The notes under the pieces are model-generated. The model ran no database searches. It saw nothing but the letters and a program-made list of their open reading frames with translations, and was not told the origin of the DNA. Position numbers and translations under genes: made by a program. Below are positions 29,605 through 41,530 of a stretch of 64,000 nt of DNA, one piece after another (positions within the stretch are counted from its first letter, which is position 1; each line of letters starts with the position of its first letter). This DNA is from Clavaria fumosa (lineage: Eukaryota; Basidiomycota; Agaricomycetes; Agaricales; Clavariaceae), in NCBI GenBank assembly GCA_951802425.1, contig OX637805.1, forward strand, positions 2,294,001 through 2,358,000. The letters run 5' to 3'.

Positions 29605-30714
29605 CTGGATGGCTAGCTCTCATGGCACACATTTCTCCACCTCTGGCTGCACCTTGGTTGGGCGCTCTGCCAGTCTCACTTCCTCTTTCACCTCAGCCCC
29701 AATTTGGGTATGTCTCCGCTGCAAGATAGTAGACTTCGGTATACTTGCTGTGGGCACAGGGACAGAATGGGGGCTGGAACGACTCTTCTCTCCAGCCAGA
29801 GTCCTCCTTTCTCTCTCAAGTGGCTCCAGTTTTGTTTGGAGCAACACAATCTCTCTCTGGTAATCCTCTGTTGTTCAGGGGGTACCTGGCACTGCATGGG
29901 TTTGGGCCCTTGGGACCTGCAGATGCATATTGGGCAGGGGGCAGAAACAGACAGCATGGCCAGTCTGGTGGCATCAGAAACAATGTCTCTCATCAGCAGG
30001 GGCACATCCACGGCCCATGGCCACATTCAGAGGGTGTGAGAGGGTTGTGGCAGTTCACAGAGAGGTCGTGGTGGGTCGCGCAGAGGTCACAAAAGGTCGC
30101 ATGGGGGTCGCGATGGGTCACAGTGTCCATTCTGCAAGTATCTCATCCAGTTGCCTTTGCTGGGCATCAAGTCTCTCTGCCAGCTCTCTCCATTCTCCAT
30201 AAGTCTCTGGCATCGGGGAGACATCATAGATCCTCTCCACCAACCTCCTACTCAGGTTCAACTCCAGCCAATGGACCAGGATTCCTGAGTCCTTCTCTGC
30301 ACTCAACTCTGCCCATCAGAACAGCATCTTGAATCTTGCAAAGAACTCTGGTGCTGTCATGGCACCCTGTTTTAACCCTGCAATATCAGCAAGGGCAGTC
30401 GCACAGTTGTTCAGGTCATCGAACGCTCACTTCATCTCCTCCACAAACTCTGCCCAGGTTCTAGCCTTGCCACTACCCAGGATCTCTTCCACCTTCATAT
30501 TCGCCCATTCTGCAGCGAATCCATCCCCAACAATTTTGCTCAAAGCAAAGAGGACCTTCACCAGGTCCACAGCATAGGGAGTGGGGTTCACTATAAACAG
30601 GAGGTGAAGGGATTGGAGGAACATATGGAAGTTCCTTTTCTGCCCATCAAAGGGGGCAACAGCTAGGTCCAGCATTCTATAGCACTGTAAAATAAAATTC
30701 CAGACCTTTGGCAC
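29605..30714 (-). pseudogene. Element B gag remnant
   Basis: The capsid-like frame (30427-30714) reads LDLAVAPFDGQKRNFHMFLQ and AEWANMKVEEILGSGKARTW. 30118-30306 reads VHWLELNLSRRLVERIYDVS and TYGEWRELAERLDAQQRQL, matching element A Gag. Stops and shifts occur at about 30310-30426 and downstream. No clear zinc knuckle was found. The N-terminal part is replaced by the repeat at 30684-31040. Confidence 0.7.
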
Positions 30715-31040
30715 TCAGGATTTCTTCAATCTCTTAACAGTCCTGTCCTCTCAGGCTGCTCTTCTAGTACTTATGTACCTATAGAACTCTTATTCTATGA
30801 AACTATTGCTAGTGTGGGGCCCAAATGGTGTCCCAGGTGGTCACTCCACAACTCTTAATGAGTTGCCCATGCACCCTTCTGACAATGGTCACAGAGCAAG
30901 GGCCCTGTCCACTGGACCAGGAAACTACAGAAAGACTATGTAGAGGGCCTTTCCTTGCCCTGTACACTACATGATTCACTGGGAGAGGTATGGTGGCTGT
31001 AAAATAAAGTTCCGAGCCTTGGGCACTCGGTATCACTTGG
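30684..31040. repeat. ~320-bp insertion bounded by ~36-bp direct repeats
   Basis: ACTGTAAAATAAAATTCCAG..TTTGGCACTCAGGAT (from 30683) and GCTGTAAAATAAAGTTCCGA..TTGGGCACTCGGTAT (from 30997) are imperfect direct repeats enclosing about 280 bp of unique sequence within the gag/leader region of element B. It could be a very small LTR-bearing (TRIM-like) element or a local duplication. Confidence 0.45.
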
Positions 31041-31240
31041 GGAGGGTCACAGTAGACTTCCTCCAGGTCTGGTCACATGTATCTACACACAGTAAAAATT
31101 TCATGTGGTTCTGTTACACACTGCGGGCAGGGTAAAGAAGAAGAGGATGATAGGGGCTGAGCTGTGACAACATGTCACAGTTTGAGATTAAGGGTCCAGG
31201 CTAGCCAGGTTAGGACACAGGGCTAGGGCAGACAGGATTG

Positions 31241-31314
31241 ATGTTAGTATTGTATCAGACTGGGTCTCACAATCACACAGCTTAATGTAAGGTCAATGAT
31301 GATGATACTAACAT
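31241..31314 (-). promoter_or_regulatory. Self-priming signature of element B
   Basis: On the minus strand the LTR ends at CA (31251) and is followed by ATACTAACAT (31250-31241). This is the exact complement of ATGTTAGTAT within the LTR (31314-31305). The latter lies about 40 bp after a TATATA box (about 31350-31356). The arrangement is the same as in element A, with different bases. Confidence 0.75.
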
Positions 31315-31555
31315 AAGGGGAAAAGGGTACAAGTAGGAAAAAGACGTAGTATATATAGCAGGAACCCTGGGAGTTGCTGGTGTTCCCATGCTCAGACCCC
31401 ATGAGTCACGTGATGCGCTCAGGCCTGGGTCATGTGACTTTCACATTACATAATCCGCCACCTGTCCAGGTCATGTGACTTTCCCGCGATCTTCCCACAT
31501 TTCTTTCGCAACCCTCCCTCTCGCTTCTCTGGTGCTTATGTAAGCAGTCCTGACA
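31251..31555 (-). mobile_element. Element B: 5' LTR
   Basis: 305 bp, TGTCAGGACTGCTTACATAA to GTCTGATACA on the minus strand. It contains CACGTGA and CATGTGAC motifs, a TATA box and the inferred RNA start. It is flanked by AATCA (31556-31560), identical to the other side of the element. Confidence 0.9.
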
Positions 31556-31560
31556 AATCA

Positions 31561-31756
31561 CCATCAAAATCCAGGGATATTCACTAGATAAGATTGAGTT
31601 ATATAATACACCCTCAATTTGGGTGATATTAAACTGGAGGATATTAGGTTGTGCAAAACACTCTTGAAATCAAGGGATATTCAACATGATGAGATTGAGT
31701 TATATAATACACCCCCCAATATGGGTCATATTCAACTAGAAAATATTGGGTTGTAC
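31561..31756 (+). repeat. Left terminal arm of the CACTA-type composite (continued)
   Basis: Resumes the arm after element B: CCATCAAAATCCAGGGATAT, two units of GATTGAGTTATATAATACACC, and up to GTACAAAAC. It is the reverse complement of about 35230-35435. Confidence 0.75.
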
Positions 31757-31761
31757 AAAAC

Positions 31762-33063
31762 TGTTACATGTGTGCTTGGAGGGTTGGGGTGAAGTCCAGT
31801 CAGAGTTCAGAGTTCGGGTCTGGGATGTCTGGGATGTCCGGAATAGGACTTCGGGGTTCAGGTGAGACTTTAGCGAACATATTGAAACAACACCCTTACT
31901 GAGTCCTGGGTGTCCCATATTTCAGAGTTGCAGAAGTTCAGGATATCAGGTTCAGTCTCAGGTGGGATGTCTGGGGTGGACTTTGTCATATTCAAGACAA
32001 GGGACAGATGGGAGGGTGGAGACAGAGTTTGGATGGAGTTCGGGTTTAACAAGTGATGAAAGGAGTGGAGGCAGAAGTCGGGTAGGGGAATGGGTACAGA
32101 GTTCCAGGGTTTGGGGATGGGTTCCGGAGTTTGGGGGTGAGTTCCAGAAGGTCAGGTGGCTTGTGTGGGTTGTTGGGGACAGATTCTGGGGGTTGGACAG
32201 GAGTCAGTCAGCAGTTGGTCAGGAGTTGGTCGGGAGTTGGTCAGACTTAGCACAACTTGTGTAAGAGATGGAGGGCAAGGGTCAGATTAGACATGATACA
32301 AATTACAAGGTGGTGGGCAGAAAGGACGGAAGTGCAGGAATGGACAGAAGGACAGGAGACGGGGGTCAGATGGGATATGGGTATGGGGTACAGAGGTATG
32401 GGGGTGTATGAGAGTGTATGAGGGTGGTATCCAGACTGCCAAATACTCTACAAAGTAGTCAAGTATATATACTACAAGTCCAGGCATTTCCAGCAACCTA
32501 GAGTATTGACAGTAGCTACAGAAAATGTCCCAGAGATACACTGCAGGACTTACTATGGGACAACAGGAATTGCAATGGAGCAATGGAACAGCAACAGGGA
32601 TCAGTTTCCTGATCCCGGAGTCAGACGCTACTACCATCAGGTTGGTAGCTATGCTGCCAAGCAACTGCATGGATTGTTCAGTTTCCACACTTGGAGTTCA
32701 TTGCTGGTGAGTAACCACGGACATTGGTTCATGACAGTCAGGAAGTTGGGTTTGGGAATTGGAGATTGGAATTGGGATCAGGGTCAGGATCGGGACAGCC
32801 ACTTGGAGAACTATCCCTGAAGGTGGGTTTGGTGCCTGCCCCACATGCAGGGCAGGTACCCTCAGATGCTGAGGCACCAGAGCAGGAGTTCAGAGATCTG
32901 GGTCCAGAGATCAGAAGTTGGGGGCCAGAGACAGGAAGTCCAGGAGCCAGAGATAGGAAGTCCAGGAGCTGGAGATAGGAAGTCCAGGAGCCAGAGATAA
33001 GAAGTCCAGGACTGGAGATGGTGTTTCCGGTCCAGACCTGAAGGGAGCGGCACGGACATGACA
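31762..33063. mobile_element. Solo LTR, 1302 bp
   Basis: Starts TGTTACATGTGTGCTTGG and ends CGGACATGACA. It is flanked by a perfect 5-bp duplication AAAAC (31757-31761 and 33064-33068). Removing it restores the arm sequence GTACAAAACACTCTT. There are no coding domains. The interior holds AGTCCAGGAG-type tandem repeats (32880-33010) and a TATATATAC box (32465). TG..CA ends plus a 5-bp duplication indicate an LTR left after recombination between two LTRs. Confidence 0.75.
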
Positions 33064-33925
33064 AAAACACTCTTTACATCAAGGGATATTCAACATGATG
33101 AGATTGAGTTATATAATACACCCCCCAATTTGGGTGATATTAAACTGGAGAATATTGAGTGATATTAAATTGAAGGATATTAAACTGGAAAATATTGAGT
33201 GATACAATACACCCATTTAATTTGAGTGATATTGAACTGAAGGATATTGAGTGATACAATGCACCCCTTAATTTAAGTGATATTAAACTGGAAGATATTG
33301 AGTGATACACCTCTCAATTTGAGTGACATTAAGCCACAAAATCTTATTGTCTAGATGGGGACTGTACTGTCATGGATAACACAGCAGTTGTGGGTTGAGT
33401 CCAATTCCATGAGCACTTGGGTTCAACTCCCACTGAGTGCATAATTTACAGGCTAAAAAAATACTTGGAGATATAGTTAAAATCACTGAAAGTATGTAGA
33501 AGCCACCCAAAATATCAAGTTAAAATGTGCTTGATAGCAGTGACATCCACCTGAAGAGCAGCAGGTGAATTTGGTCATATATGTGCCAAAAATAAACCAT
33601 TTCATTTACCTGATTATCAACCAATACAGTTTCAAGATATCATCAATAAATTAATTTTGTGCAATTTCCTGTGGTGAAAGACATCTAAGATCATGGCTAA
33701 TATGACCCAAAAACTAACATAAAATTCACCTATTAGATCAGCTTAAAAGACACCTGTGATAGAGTGAAATTCACCTATAGAGATTAGCTTAAAAGACACT
33801 TGTATTGTAGTGATATTCACCCAAAGAACAGTGGGTGAATTCAGACATAAAGGTAGTGAAAATCACCCATTCTCTGTACCCAATAAACACTTGATTATCA
33901 ACTAGTCATGGTGATTTTCATGAGT
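33064..33925 (+). repeat. Left arm of second long palindrome
   Basis: Related to 2269-3100, with ~51-bp repeats, the tRNA-like block (about 33350-33435) and multiple GGTGAATT/AATTCACC motifs. It is complementary to 34060-35350. Confidence 0.75.
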
Positions 33926-35440
33926 CATAAGGTGAGGAGTTGGTTCAAGTTGATGATGGACACAAAGTTCAACCAGCACAGGGTCTGTATTTCACTGTAG
34001 GCTCCAAGTTGGGTGAAAATCACCACACAGAGAACCCTGAAATGTGGTGAATATCAATGGTTTCCTAAGTGAAAATCACCATGATGAGTTGATAATCAAG
34101 TCTTTATTAGGTACAAAGAATGGGTGATTTTCACTACTTTTATGTCCAAATTCACCCACTGTTTTTTGGGTGAATATCACTACAATACAAGTGTCTTTTA
34201 AGCTGATCTCTAATAGGTGGATTTCACTCTATCATTGGTGCCTTTTAAGCTGATCTAATAGGTGAATTTCATGTTAGTTTTTGGGTCATCTTAGCCATAA
34301 TCTTAGGTGTTTTCACTATCTTTCACCACAAGAAATTGCACAAAATTAATTTATTGATGATATCTTGAAACTGTATTGGTTGATAATCAGGTAAATGAAA
34401 TGGGTTATTTTTGGCACATGTATGACCAAACTCACTTGCTGCTCTCCAGGTGAATGTTACTGCTATCAGGCACATTTCAACTTGATATTTTAGGTGGATT
34501 CTACATATTTTCAGTGATTTCAACTCTATCTCCAAGTGTTTTTTTAGCCTGTAAATTATGCACTCAGTGAGAGTTGAACCCAAGCACTCATGGAATTGGA
34601 CTCAACCCACAACTGCTGTGTTATCCATTACACTACAGTCCCCATCTAGACAATAAGATTTTGTGGCTTAATGTCACTCAAATTGAGAGGTGTATCACTC
34701 AATATCCTCCAGTTTAATATCACTTAGATTGAGAGGTGTATTGTATCACTCAAAGTCCTCCAGTTTAATCACTTAAATTGAAGGATATATTGTATCACTC
34801 AATATCTTCCAGTTTAATATCACTTAAATTAAGGGGTGTATTATATCACTCAATATCCTCCAGTTCAATATCTTCCAGTTTAATATCACTCAAATTAAAG
34901 GGGTGTATTGTATCACTCAATATCCTTCAGTTTAATATCACTCAAATTGAGAGGTGTGTCATATCACTCAATATCCTCCAGTTTAATATCACTCAAGTTG
35001 AGAGGTGTATTGTATCACTTGATATCCTGCAGTTTGTAATCACTCAAATTAAGGGGGTATATTGTATCACTCAATATCCTCCAGTTAATCACCTGTCACC
35101 TATTTTTTGGGTGAAAGTCATAAATCATCTGACCAGATGGTGATATCAACCTGCTATTAAGTCCATAGTAGAGCCTGTTTGCTTAAGCTCTTTGATCCTG
35201 CTCAGTCATTAGATTAGATTGTAGCAAGAGTGCTTTGTACAACCCAATATCCTTGGTTTAATATCACTCAAATCAGGGGGTGTATTATATAACTCAATCT
35301 CATCATGTTGAATTTCCCTTGATTTTAAGAGTGTTTTGCACAATCCAATATCCTCCAGTTTAATATCACCCAAATTGAGGGGTGTATTATATAACTCAAT
35401 CTTATCTAGTGAATATCCCTTGATTTTGATGGTGATTATA
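33926..35440 (-). repeat. Centre and right arm of second long palindrome
   Basis: After a ~130-bp unpaired centre the right arm runs back through GGTGAAAATCACC motifs, the mirror tRNA-like block (about 34566-34650) and six or more ~51-bp units (34670-35090). An internal copy of the CACTA-type end follows (35092-35172, ending GTCCATAGTA), then the outer arm (35230-35435). Confidence 0.75.
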
Positions 35441-35534
35441 AATCACCCATCACCTGTTTTGCACTGATTTTTGGGTGAAAGTCATAAATCATCTGACCAG
35501 ATGGTAATAATAACCTGCTATTGGGTCCATAGTG
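35440..35534 (-). repeat. CACTA-type right end of the composite
   Basis: Reverse complement of 25876-25972, ending CTATTGGGTCCATAGTG. Together the two ends delimit a composite of about 9.7 kb. No 2-3-bp target duplication matches across the ends (GCA on the left, TTT on the right), and reverse transcriptase does not resume to the right. The flanks have therefore been rearranged, or the two ends belong to different insertions. Confidence 0.7.
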
Positions 35535-36400
35535 TTTGTTTATTTTGTGAATCACATTCCTGGAACAAACAATACCTCCTACACCTAAGGTCTTGCACAA
35601 AGTCCAGCTTGACACTGCAAAAATATCAATAACAAGCAGAGCAATGCCCAAGAAATGACACCATAATTCCCATGCCATTTTATGAGCTGTCCACAATGGC
35701 TTCACACAAAATTAGGATGTACATAAAGTGGTACAATCTGGCAGAGTCAGGCCAAATGGCTCAAGAATATGTTGGACAGTCTGCCAGAGTCAAGCCAGAT
35801 GACTGATCTGGCAGGCCCATGTCTATTGGATTAAATATCTGACTGAACAATGTGTGAGATACTAGTATAGCCATAACTCAATCATTTAGAATTTAAGCTG
35901 CAAGGTGAGCATTATGGAATGAGTCACTTCCACAAAATAATTGCTGGTCAAATTAGTGCAACAAGGGTACACATCAGTATATAGCATCCCATACCTCCAT
36001 ACCACTTTGTAGTTTCATTATGTAATTCACAATTTGTACTCACCAAGGCCAAATTCAAACTGCACTATGTGTACTAATAATTCTTTTCTTTTTCTTCATC
36101 TGTCATGTCTTCTCATTGTCTCCTCTCCCTCTCTTTTTTCTGATTCTTTTCTCTTGCCCTCCTGCCCTTCTATTCAAGTCCTGTCTGGCCACTTTCTTTT
36201 CCCTTCAAGTATGGATTCAACCATGCAGTGCTCACAACATTCTTGTCTAGCAGATACCCCTCAAGAATGACTTCAATGTGCTGGAGAAGTTGCTGCATCC
36301 TCTACATTCAATAGATGAAAACCAAGTGGTCCTCCTATGACTGGGTCTTGAGTACATGCCAATAAAAAGCAGTGATGCCAAGTATGTTTCTTTCTTTCTT
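35535..36400. other. Non-coding DNA, no gene recognised
   Basis: AT-rich sequence with a CT-rich run (36100-36200). Possibly the upstream region of the DUF6532-like gene. Confidence 0.4.
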
Positions 36401-36453
36401 TTTTTCCAAATTAATAACTGTGTCAATACAAGATTGAACAATTACAAAAAGAC

Positions 36454-39450
36454 TTGCCAAACACATCAACACTGCCCCCTTTTGAGCCTCTCCCTTTCGC
36501 AAATAATATCAGCTCCAGCACTAATGACCAATCAATGCAACCTGGACTTATGCAGAGTGCCCTGAGCCAGAATGATGACAATGAAGACAATGGTGGTAAT
36601 TTAACTCTAACCACCAACAATTACCAGCACAAGCCCTCTGACAACAAACTAGACCCAGATTTGTGGCCTCCAAGTCTCTGTGCATGCTTTCCTATCCTAT
36701 TTGCTATCAAATGATCCTGACTCACCTACATAAAGCCCATGAACAATATGTGCACCAACCTCCAAGCCTTGATCCTACCTTCAGTATGTCTTTCCTTCCC
36801 AATCAAAATTTATTTACAGATCACCTTGCAGTGTCTGGACACCAATGCCATCTCTCTGGTATTTGTAATGATAGGAGAAGGCTTTATGATACATTTAAGG
36901 AATTGACATGTGGCCAACAGACCTCTGGCTCAGGCTGCCACCCAGCTCCTGTAAGTAGATTTTGCTAACTGGGAGTATGTCACTTTGCACCCTGCAGAGA
37001 CATCTGATATGTAATTCTACCTGCCACATCTCATGCCCAGTCTTGACAATATCACAGTGGCTCTGATGACTAACACATCAAATTCAGGTAAAATTTCTAT
37101 TCTCCTCTATGGACATTAACCTGAAACCTGTGTATTCCAGCCTGCATGGAAACCACAGACATGGAACCCATTCAACAAGAGAGAGGGCAGCTTGTGGACC
37201 CATTTGTGCATCACAGATATATTTGAGTGCTGATAACTGTATTCCTAAAGCATCATGGTATTCAAAGGAATGTCATTCATGACCACCAGATGTGATGTAG
37301 TGTGCTGAAGCTTCCCTCAAATGACCAACTTCATGAGCATTTACTGCTGGCAAGTCAAATCACCTCTGGATCACAATCTGCTGTGCCATTGTCATGCTCA
37401 AGCTTGGTGTTGCATCCCAGCTATGTCAGCACATTGATCCATGGTCAAAAAGAAAGCTTGGTCATAGGTTCTCATTCAATTTACCCAACATCATCTCAAC
37501 AAACCCAAATTGATGCTGTGTCATATATTGGATCTATTGTGCCATCTGATTCCATCTCCCAGGTTCCACCTTCCCCCAATGTGGATGTGACAATCACCTT
37601 GGATTTGTGATCTTTAGCTGATGAATCAACTTGTCATCATGCCCAATGCAATTCTAAAAAAATTCCTGGACAACTTGCAAGACTGTTAAGATCTGATTCT
37701 TTGCTTCAAAGCAGGAGTAGGAGGGGTAGTGTAGAGGAGACCAAAAAGGAGGGTGGCAAAGGCGAAGCTGGAGTGGAGCGGAGTCCGGTCGGAGTCCGGA
37801 TCGGAGTTGCGCAAGGAGTTCTCCTCTACACAAAAGCTAGAAGGACTAGAAGGAGGTCAAAGGGGGTGGGACTATGGCCTCAACTTATGGGTTGTGCCAC
37901 CATGTGTATACGTGTCCCAATTTAACCTTGCTGGTACTTTGCTTTCCAGGACAAGGAAGGACGAAGTCCGAAGGGAAATCGCCCGGAGTCCGTCGGAGTC
38001 CGCCGGAGTTTTGCGGAACTCATCGGGACTGTCGAGAACAGTGAGGACGAAGTCCCTTAACGCACAGACCAAGTGACAAGGACCAGAAATAACGTTAATA
38101 TTCGAACTGAGGATCATGGAGATACATGGGGGCTTATATGCTACTAGGGTAGGGCATAGGGCAGACTGTGAAACATGAATATATCAAATATCTACAATAA
38201 TTTCACCTGAGGAGTGAGAAAGGCATAGATGATACATGTAAGGCAAAGAATAAGTTCCCATGGGTAGTGGGCATTGTCCCAATGGTTACTAACCATGGAC
38301 TAGCACCAAGGAACATGCTAGAAACAAAGTCCATTTGGTCCAAAGGACCGATATCGAAGTCCGACGAAAGTCCGGACCGGAGTTTCAGACCCCAGAGCGG
38401 AGACAGAGCAGAATTGGAGCGGAGAAGGTGGAGTCGGAGTGGGGTGCCGGAGTTGGAGCGGAGATACATCGGAGATGTATTGGAGGTAATTGCAGGTGTT
38501 TCGGAGGTGGCTGGGTAACTGGATAGGGCCGTGACAAAGACCAAATCAACTCACATACTACAACCCAGACATTTGACAGATCATCATTACTGCAAGGATG
38601 AATTTCACAGTCTGCCTTTGTCTTGTGAACACATTTCCAACAAGCAAAGAATCTATGTGCTGGGCTCAAGAATTGCTCCTCCAGGCTATCAAGCAGGTAA
38701 ACAGTGGTAGGTGTACAGACTCTATATTGCTTGAAACATGATCCCTGATTCTTTTCCAAGGCTTGGTCCCAACAAAGGGTATTTGTGATATGGTATGTTC
38801 ATTTTATCTTCTTGATTTGTGTTCCTCCTACTCACATTCACCTAGGATCAAAAAGGAGGCTTTGACATTTTGTGGAGTGCTCAAGACTATGGCCAGAACA
38901 TATGCCCTCCAGTACCTTCATACAGCCAATGAAGCAGACAATGGTGTTGATCCTGAACAGATCAAGCTGCATGTGCAAGCCTTGACCAAAGATGGACTCT
39001 GGACACTCAGTGGCAGAGTCAGTGCTACTGATGCAGAGGTTTGTCAATTGTTTTTTTTGCTGCAACAGATGCTGATGTCTTTTACACAGGGAAAGACAAC
39101 TCCCTTCACACATCCCATCCTATGCTGATGCATCATTCACTTCTTTGCAACAAAACAGGCCTGGTGCAAATCAAACCCAAATCTTTTGGACTGAACTTCC
39201 CTTTAGTGACAATTGCCCTTGTTGCAGTTGTGGTGCATCTCAAATGATACTTAGGACAAGTCTGACAGCTACTCTGCATCATTGATAAGTATGAGAGTGG
39301 AATCCAGAAGAATAAGGATTTCATATCTGAAGAATACAAAAAGGAGTATGACAGCTTGATGAGGAGTCTTGATGTATTGATGGGGCACAAATTTCAGCTG
39401 CTGTGCTTGGTGAAATGGAGGAAGGAAATTAGCCAGCATGGGAAGTAAGT
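36454..39450 (+). pseudogene. DUF6532-like fungal protein gene, interrupted by an LTR
   Basis: The 5' part is low-complexity and Ser/Asn/Pro-rich (MPNTSTLPPFEPLPFANN, 36454-36714; SSQQTQIDAVSYIG, about 37500). The 3' part reads ALTFCGVLKTMARTYALQYL, LTKDGLWTLSGRV, FPLVTIALVAVV and IDKYESGIQKNKDFISEEYK followed by KEYDSLMRSLDVLMGHK (38850-39440). Several introns look canonical (for example 38699-38760). The layout, a disordered N-terminus then a helical domain with FYTGKDN and a late hydrophobic segment, resembles the DUF6532 proteins expanded in Agaricomycetes. Their function is unknown. A solo LTR at 37684-38536 splits the gene. The domain name is a recollection of family style, not a search result. 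Confidence 0.45.
37684..38536. mobile_element. Solo LTR, 853 bp
   Basis: Starts TGTTAAGATCTGATTC and ends GATAGGGCCGTGACA. It is flanked by a perfect 5-bp duplication AAGAC (37679-37683 and 38537-38541). It is rich in GGAGTCCG/CGGAGTTGGAG motifs. It lies within the DUF6532-like gene, whose reading continues on either side. Confidence 0.8.
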
Positions 39451-39479
39451 AATCCTTGAGTTGCTGCTTCATTTCCCCC

Positions 39480-39909
39480 TGACATGGAATGCAGTGCTGC
39501 TTGTGGAGTCACCTGTGCCTCAGAGAAGAGATGAGTTGGGATCTTTGTTGATCTGACCTAGAGGTGTGTGCAAGGGGTATGAGAATCATGTGAGCAGTGT
39601 ATGAAGGTGGGATGTGTTCAAAGAGCATGTGAGGGATGTACTAGAGACTGATGACTAATGATTAGTAATGACCAATACATGTATTATTTCTCAAGTATAA
39701 AGTGACAGCTGAAGGTATGGAATGCTATGCATCAATCTGTTATTTGCCTGTTCTGTACATACCCAAATTCCTACCCTGCTCCATAGTGCTCTGTACCACT
39801 CCTTATAAACTTTATCATTTTCCATACCACTCCATACCAGCCACATTGCTTTCCACAGGCAATTCAAGTGATTTAATGCAACATTTTATTGCAATTGCCA
39901 TAAGTGTGT
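39480..39909. other. Non-coding DNA, no gene seen
   Basis: No recognised feature. The repeat block starts immediately after. Confidence 0.4.
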
Positions 39910-41530
39910 GATGCCCTGCTTCCCACCCTGCTGCTGTGCCTGACCTGCTTGTTCCCTGCCCTGCTGCTGCACCTGACCTGCTCTTTCACCACCCTGCCAC
40001 CCCTGACCTGCTCCCTGCCCTGGTGCTGCTCCCCACCCTGCTGCCATGCCTGACCAGCTCACTCCCCACCCTGCCATGCCTGACCCACTCCTGACCCACC
40101 TATTCCCCACCCTGCTGCCATCCCAGTGTGCCCTGTGCCCTGCCTCTGCTGCTTGGTGCACCCTGTGCCCTGACAATGTGTATACCCTGCAAGGTAGTGC
40201 TGTGTCTACTACAATGGATCTGCACCCACTCCCTGCCATGCTGCTGCCCCTGCTCCCTGCTCCCCACTGCTGCCACTGCCACTGCCACCAACAACCCAAC
40301 TCCCCACCATCAGTCTGTGACCACTGTTAGGGGCTTGGGCTGTTGCCACTGCTACTGCCACATGCTGCTGCCATTGTTGCTGGTTGTTGCATGCTGCTGC
40401 TGTCACCCCTGAAATTCACAGCCACAGTACTTGTCCTACTGACAGAAAAGCAGTCTCACATGTCTGGTCTGAGTACCATAAATTCTGAAAAAATTGTGAA
40501 GGATTTTAATTCACATGCTTAAGGTTTCTATGTCAAATTTACTACATAGAATGGTGTCTAAAATGTGTGATGAACCATTGTATCAGTTTCTCAGTTGAAA
40601 TTCACAGCCACAGTATTTGTCCTACTGACAGAAAAACTGTCTCTGAGTATGATAAATTCTGAAAATAATTGTAAAGAATTGAGTTCACATGCCCAACATT
40701 TCCATGTCAAATTTACAATGTAGAATGATGTCTAAGAAGTGTGATGATCAATGAATCAGTTTCTTCCTTCTTCCTGTACAGTTATGCAATGATGGTGATG
40801 GTGGCAGCAGTGCAGTCTCCCTCTCCTCTCCCTCTCCCTCTCCCACTCTCCTCCTGCTCTCTTCCTCTCCCCTTCCTTCAGCAGCAGCAGTGGGGGTGTC
40901 TCCCTCTCCCTCTCTTCTGTGGCAGGTGCACACCCACCCTTTCCTCCCTCTCCCTCTTCTTCTGCAGCAGGTGCACCCCTCCCTCTCCTCTCTCTCCCTC
41001 CTCTCCCTCTCTCCTCCCTCTCAATGACAACAGCAGTGAGCACCCCCTCTCCCCACCTCCCCTCCCTCTCTTCTCCATCTCTGACAATGGCAACAACAGG
41101 GCAACAGGGGCAGTGATGATGACAGGACCACCAGGTGCACCCTCCCCCAACACTTTCCTCTTCCTTTTTACTATTTACAAGGGTGACAGCAACTATGACA
41201 GTGACAACAGTGATGACAGTGACAGCAGTGAGGACAATGGCTGTGGCTGTGGCCTGCATGGCCAGCAATGACAACAGTGGCAGCAGCAGCAGCCAGTGAT
41301 GATGGTGGTGGCAGCAGTGGTAGCATAGCAGCATGCAGTGGCAATGGCCCAAGCCTCCAGCAGTGGTCAGAGACCAATGGCAGGGACTGGGGCCATTGGG
41401 CAGGGAGCAGCTGGGTGGAAAGTGGCAGTGGCAGCAGGAGGGTGGGGAATGGCAGCTGGGAAAGGGGGTGGCAGCAGGGTGGTGGGCTGCAGGGCAGGGT
41501 TGGTGTAAGCAGGGCACAGGGTGTGCCAGA
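39910..41530. repeat. Minisatellite and low-complexity block
   Basis: CCCTGCTGCTGCCCCTGACC-type units (39910-40290), the CACAGCCACAGTACTTGTCC block (40420-40760) shared with 3765-4160, CTCTCCCTCTCC tracts (40810-41060), GACAGTGACAACAGTGATGA triplets (41170-41310) and GGGCAGGGAGCAGC units to 41510. It is a second copy of the 3580-4830 repeat series. The long frames on both strands are compositional. Confidence 0.65.
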
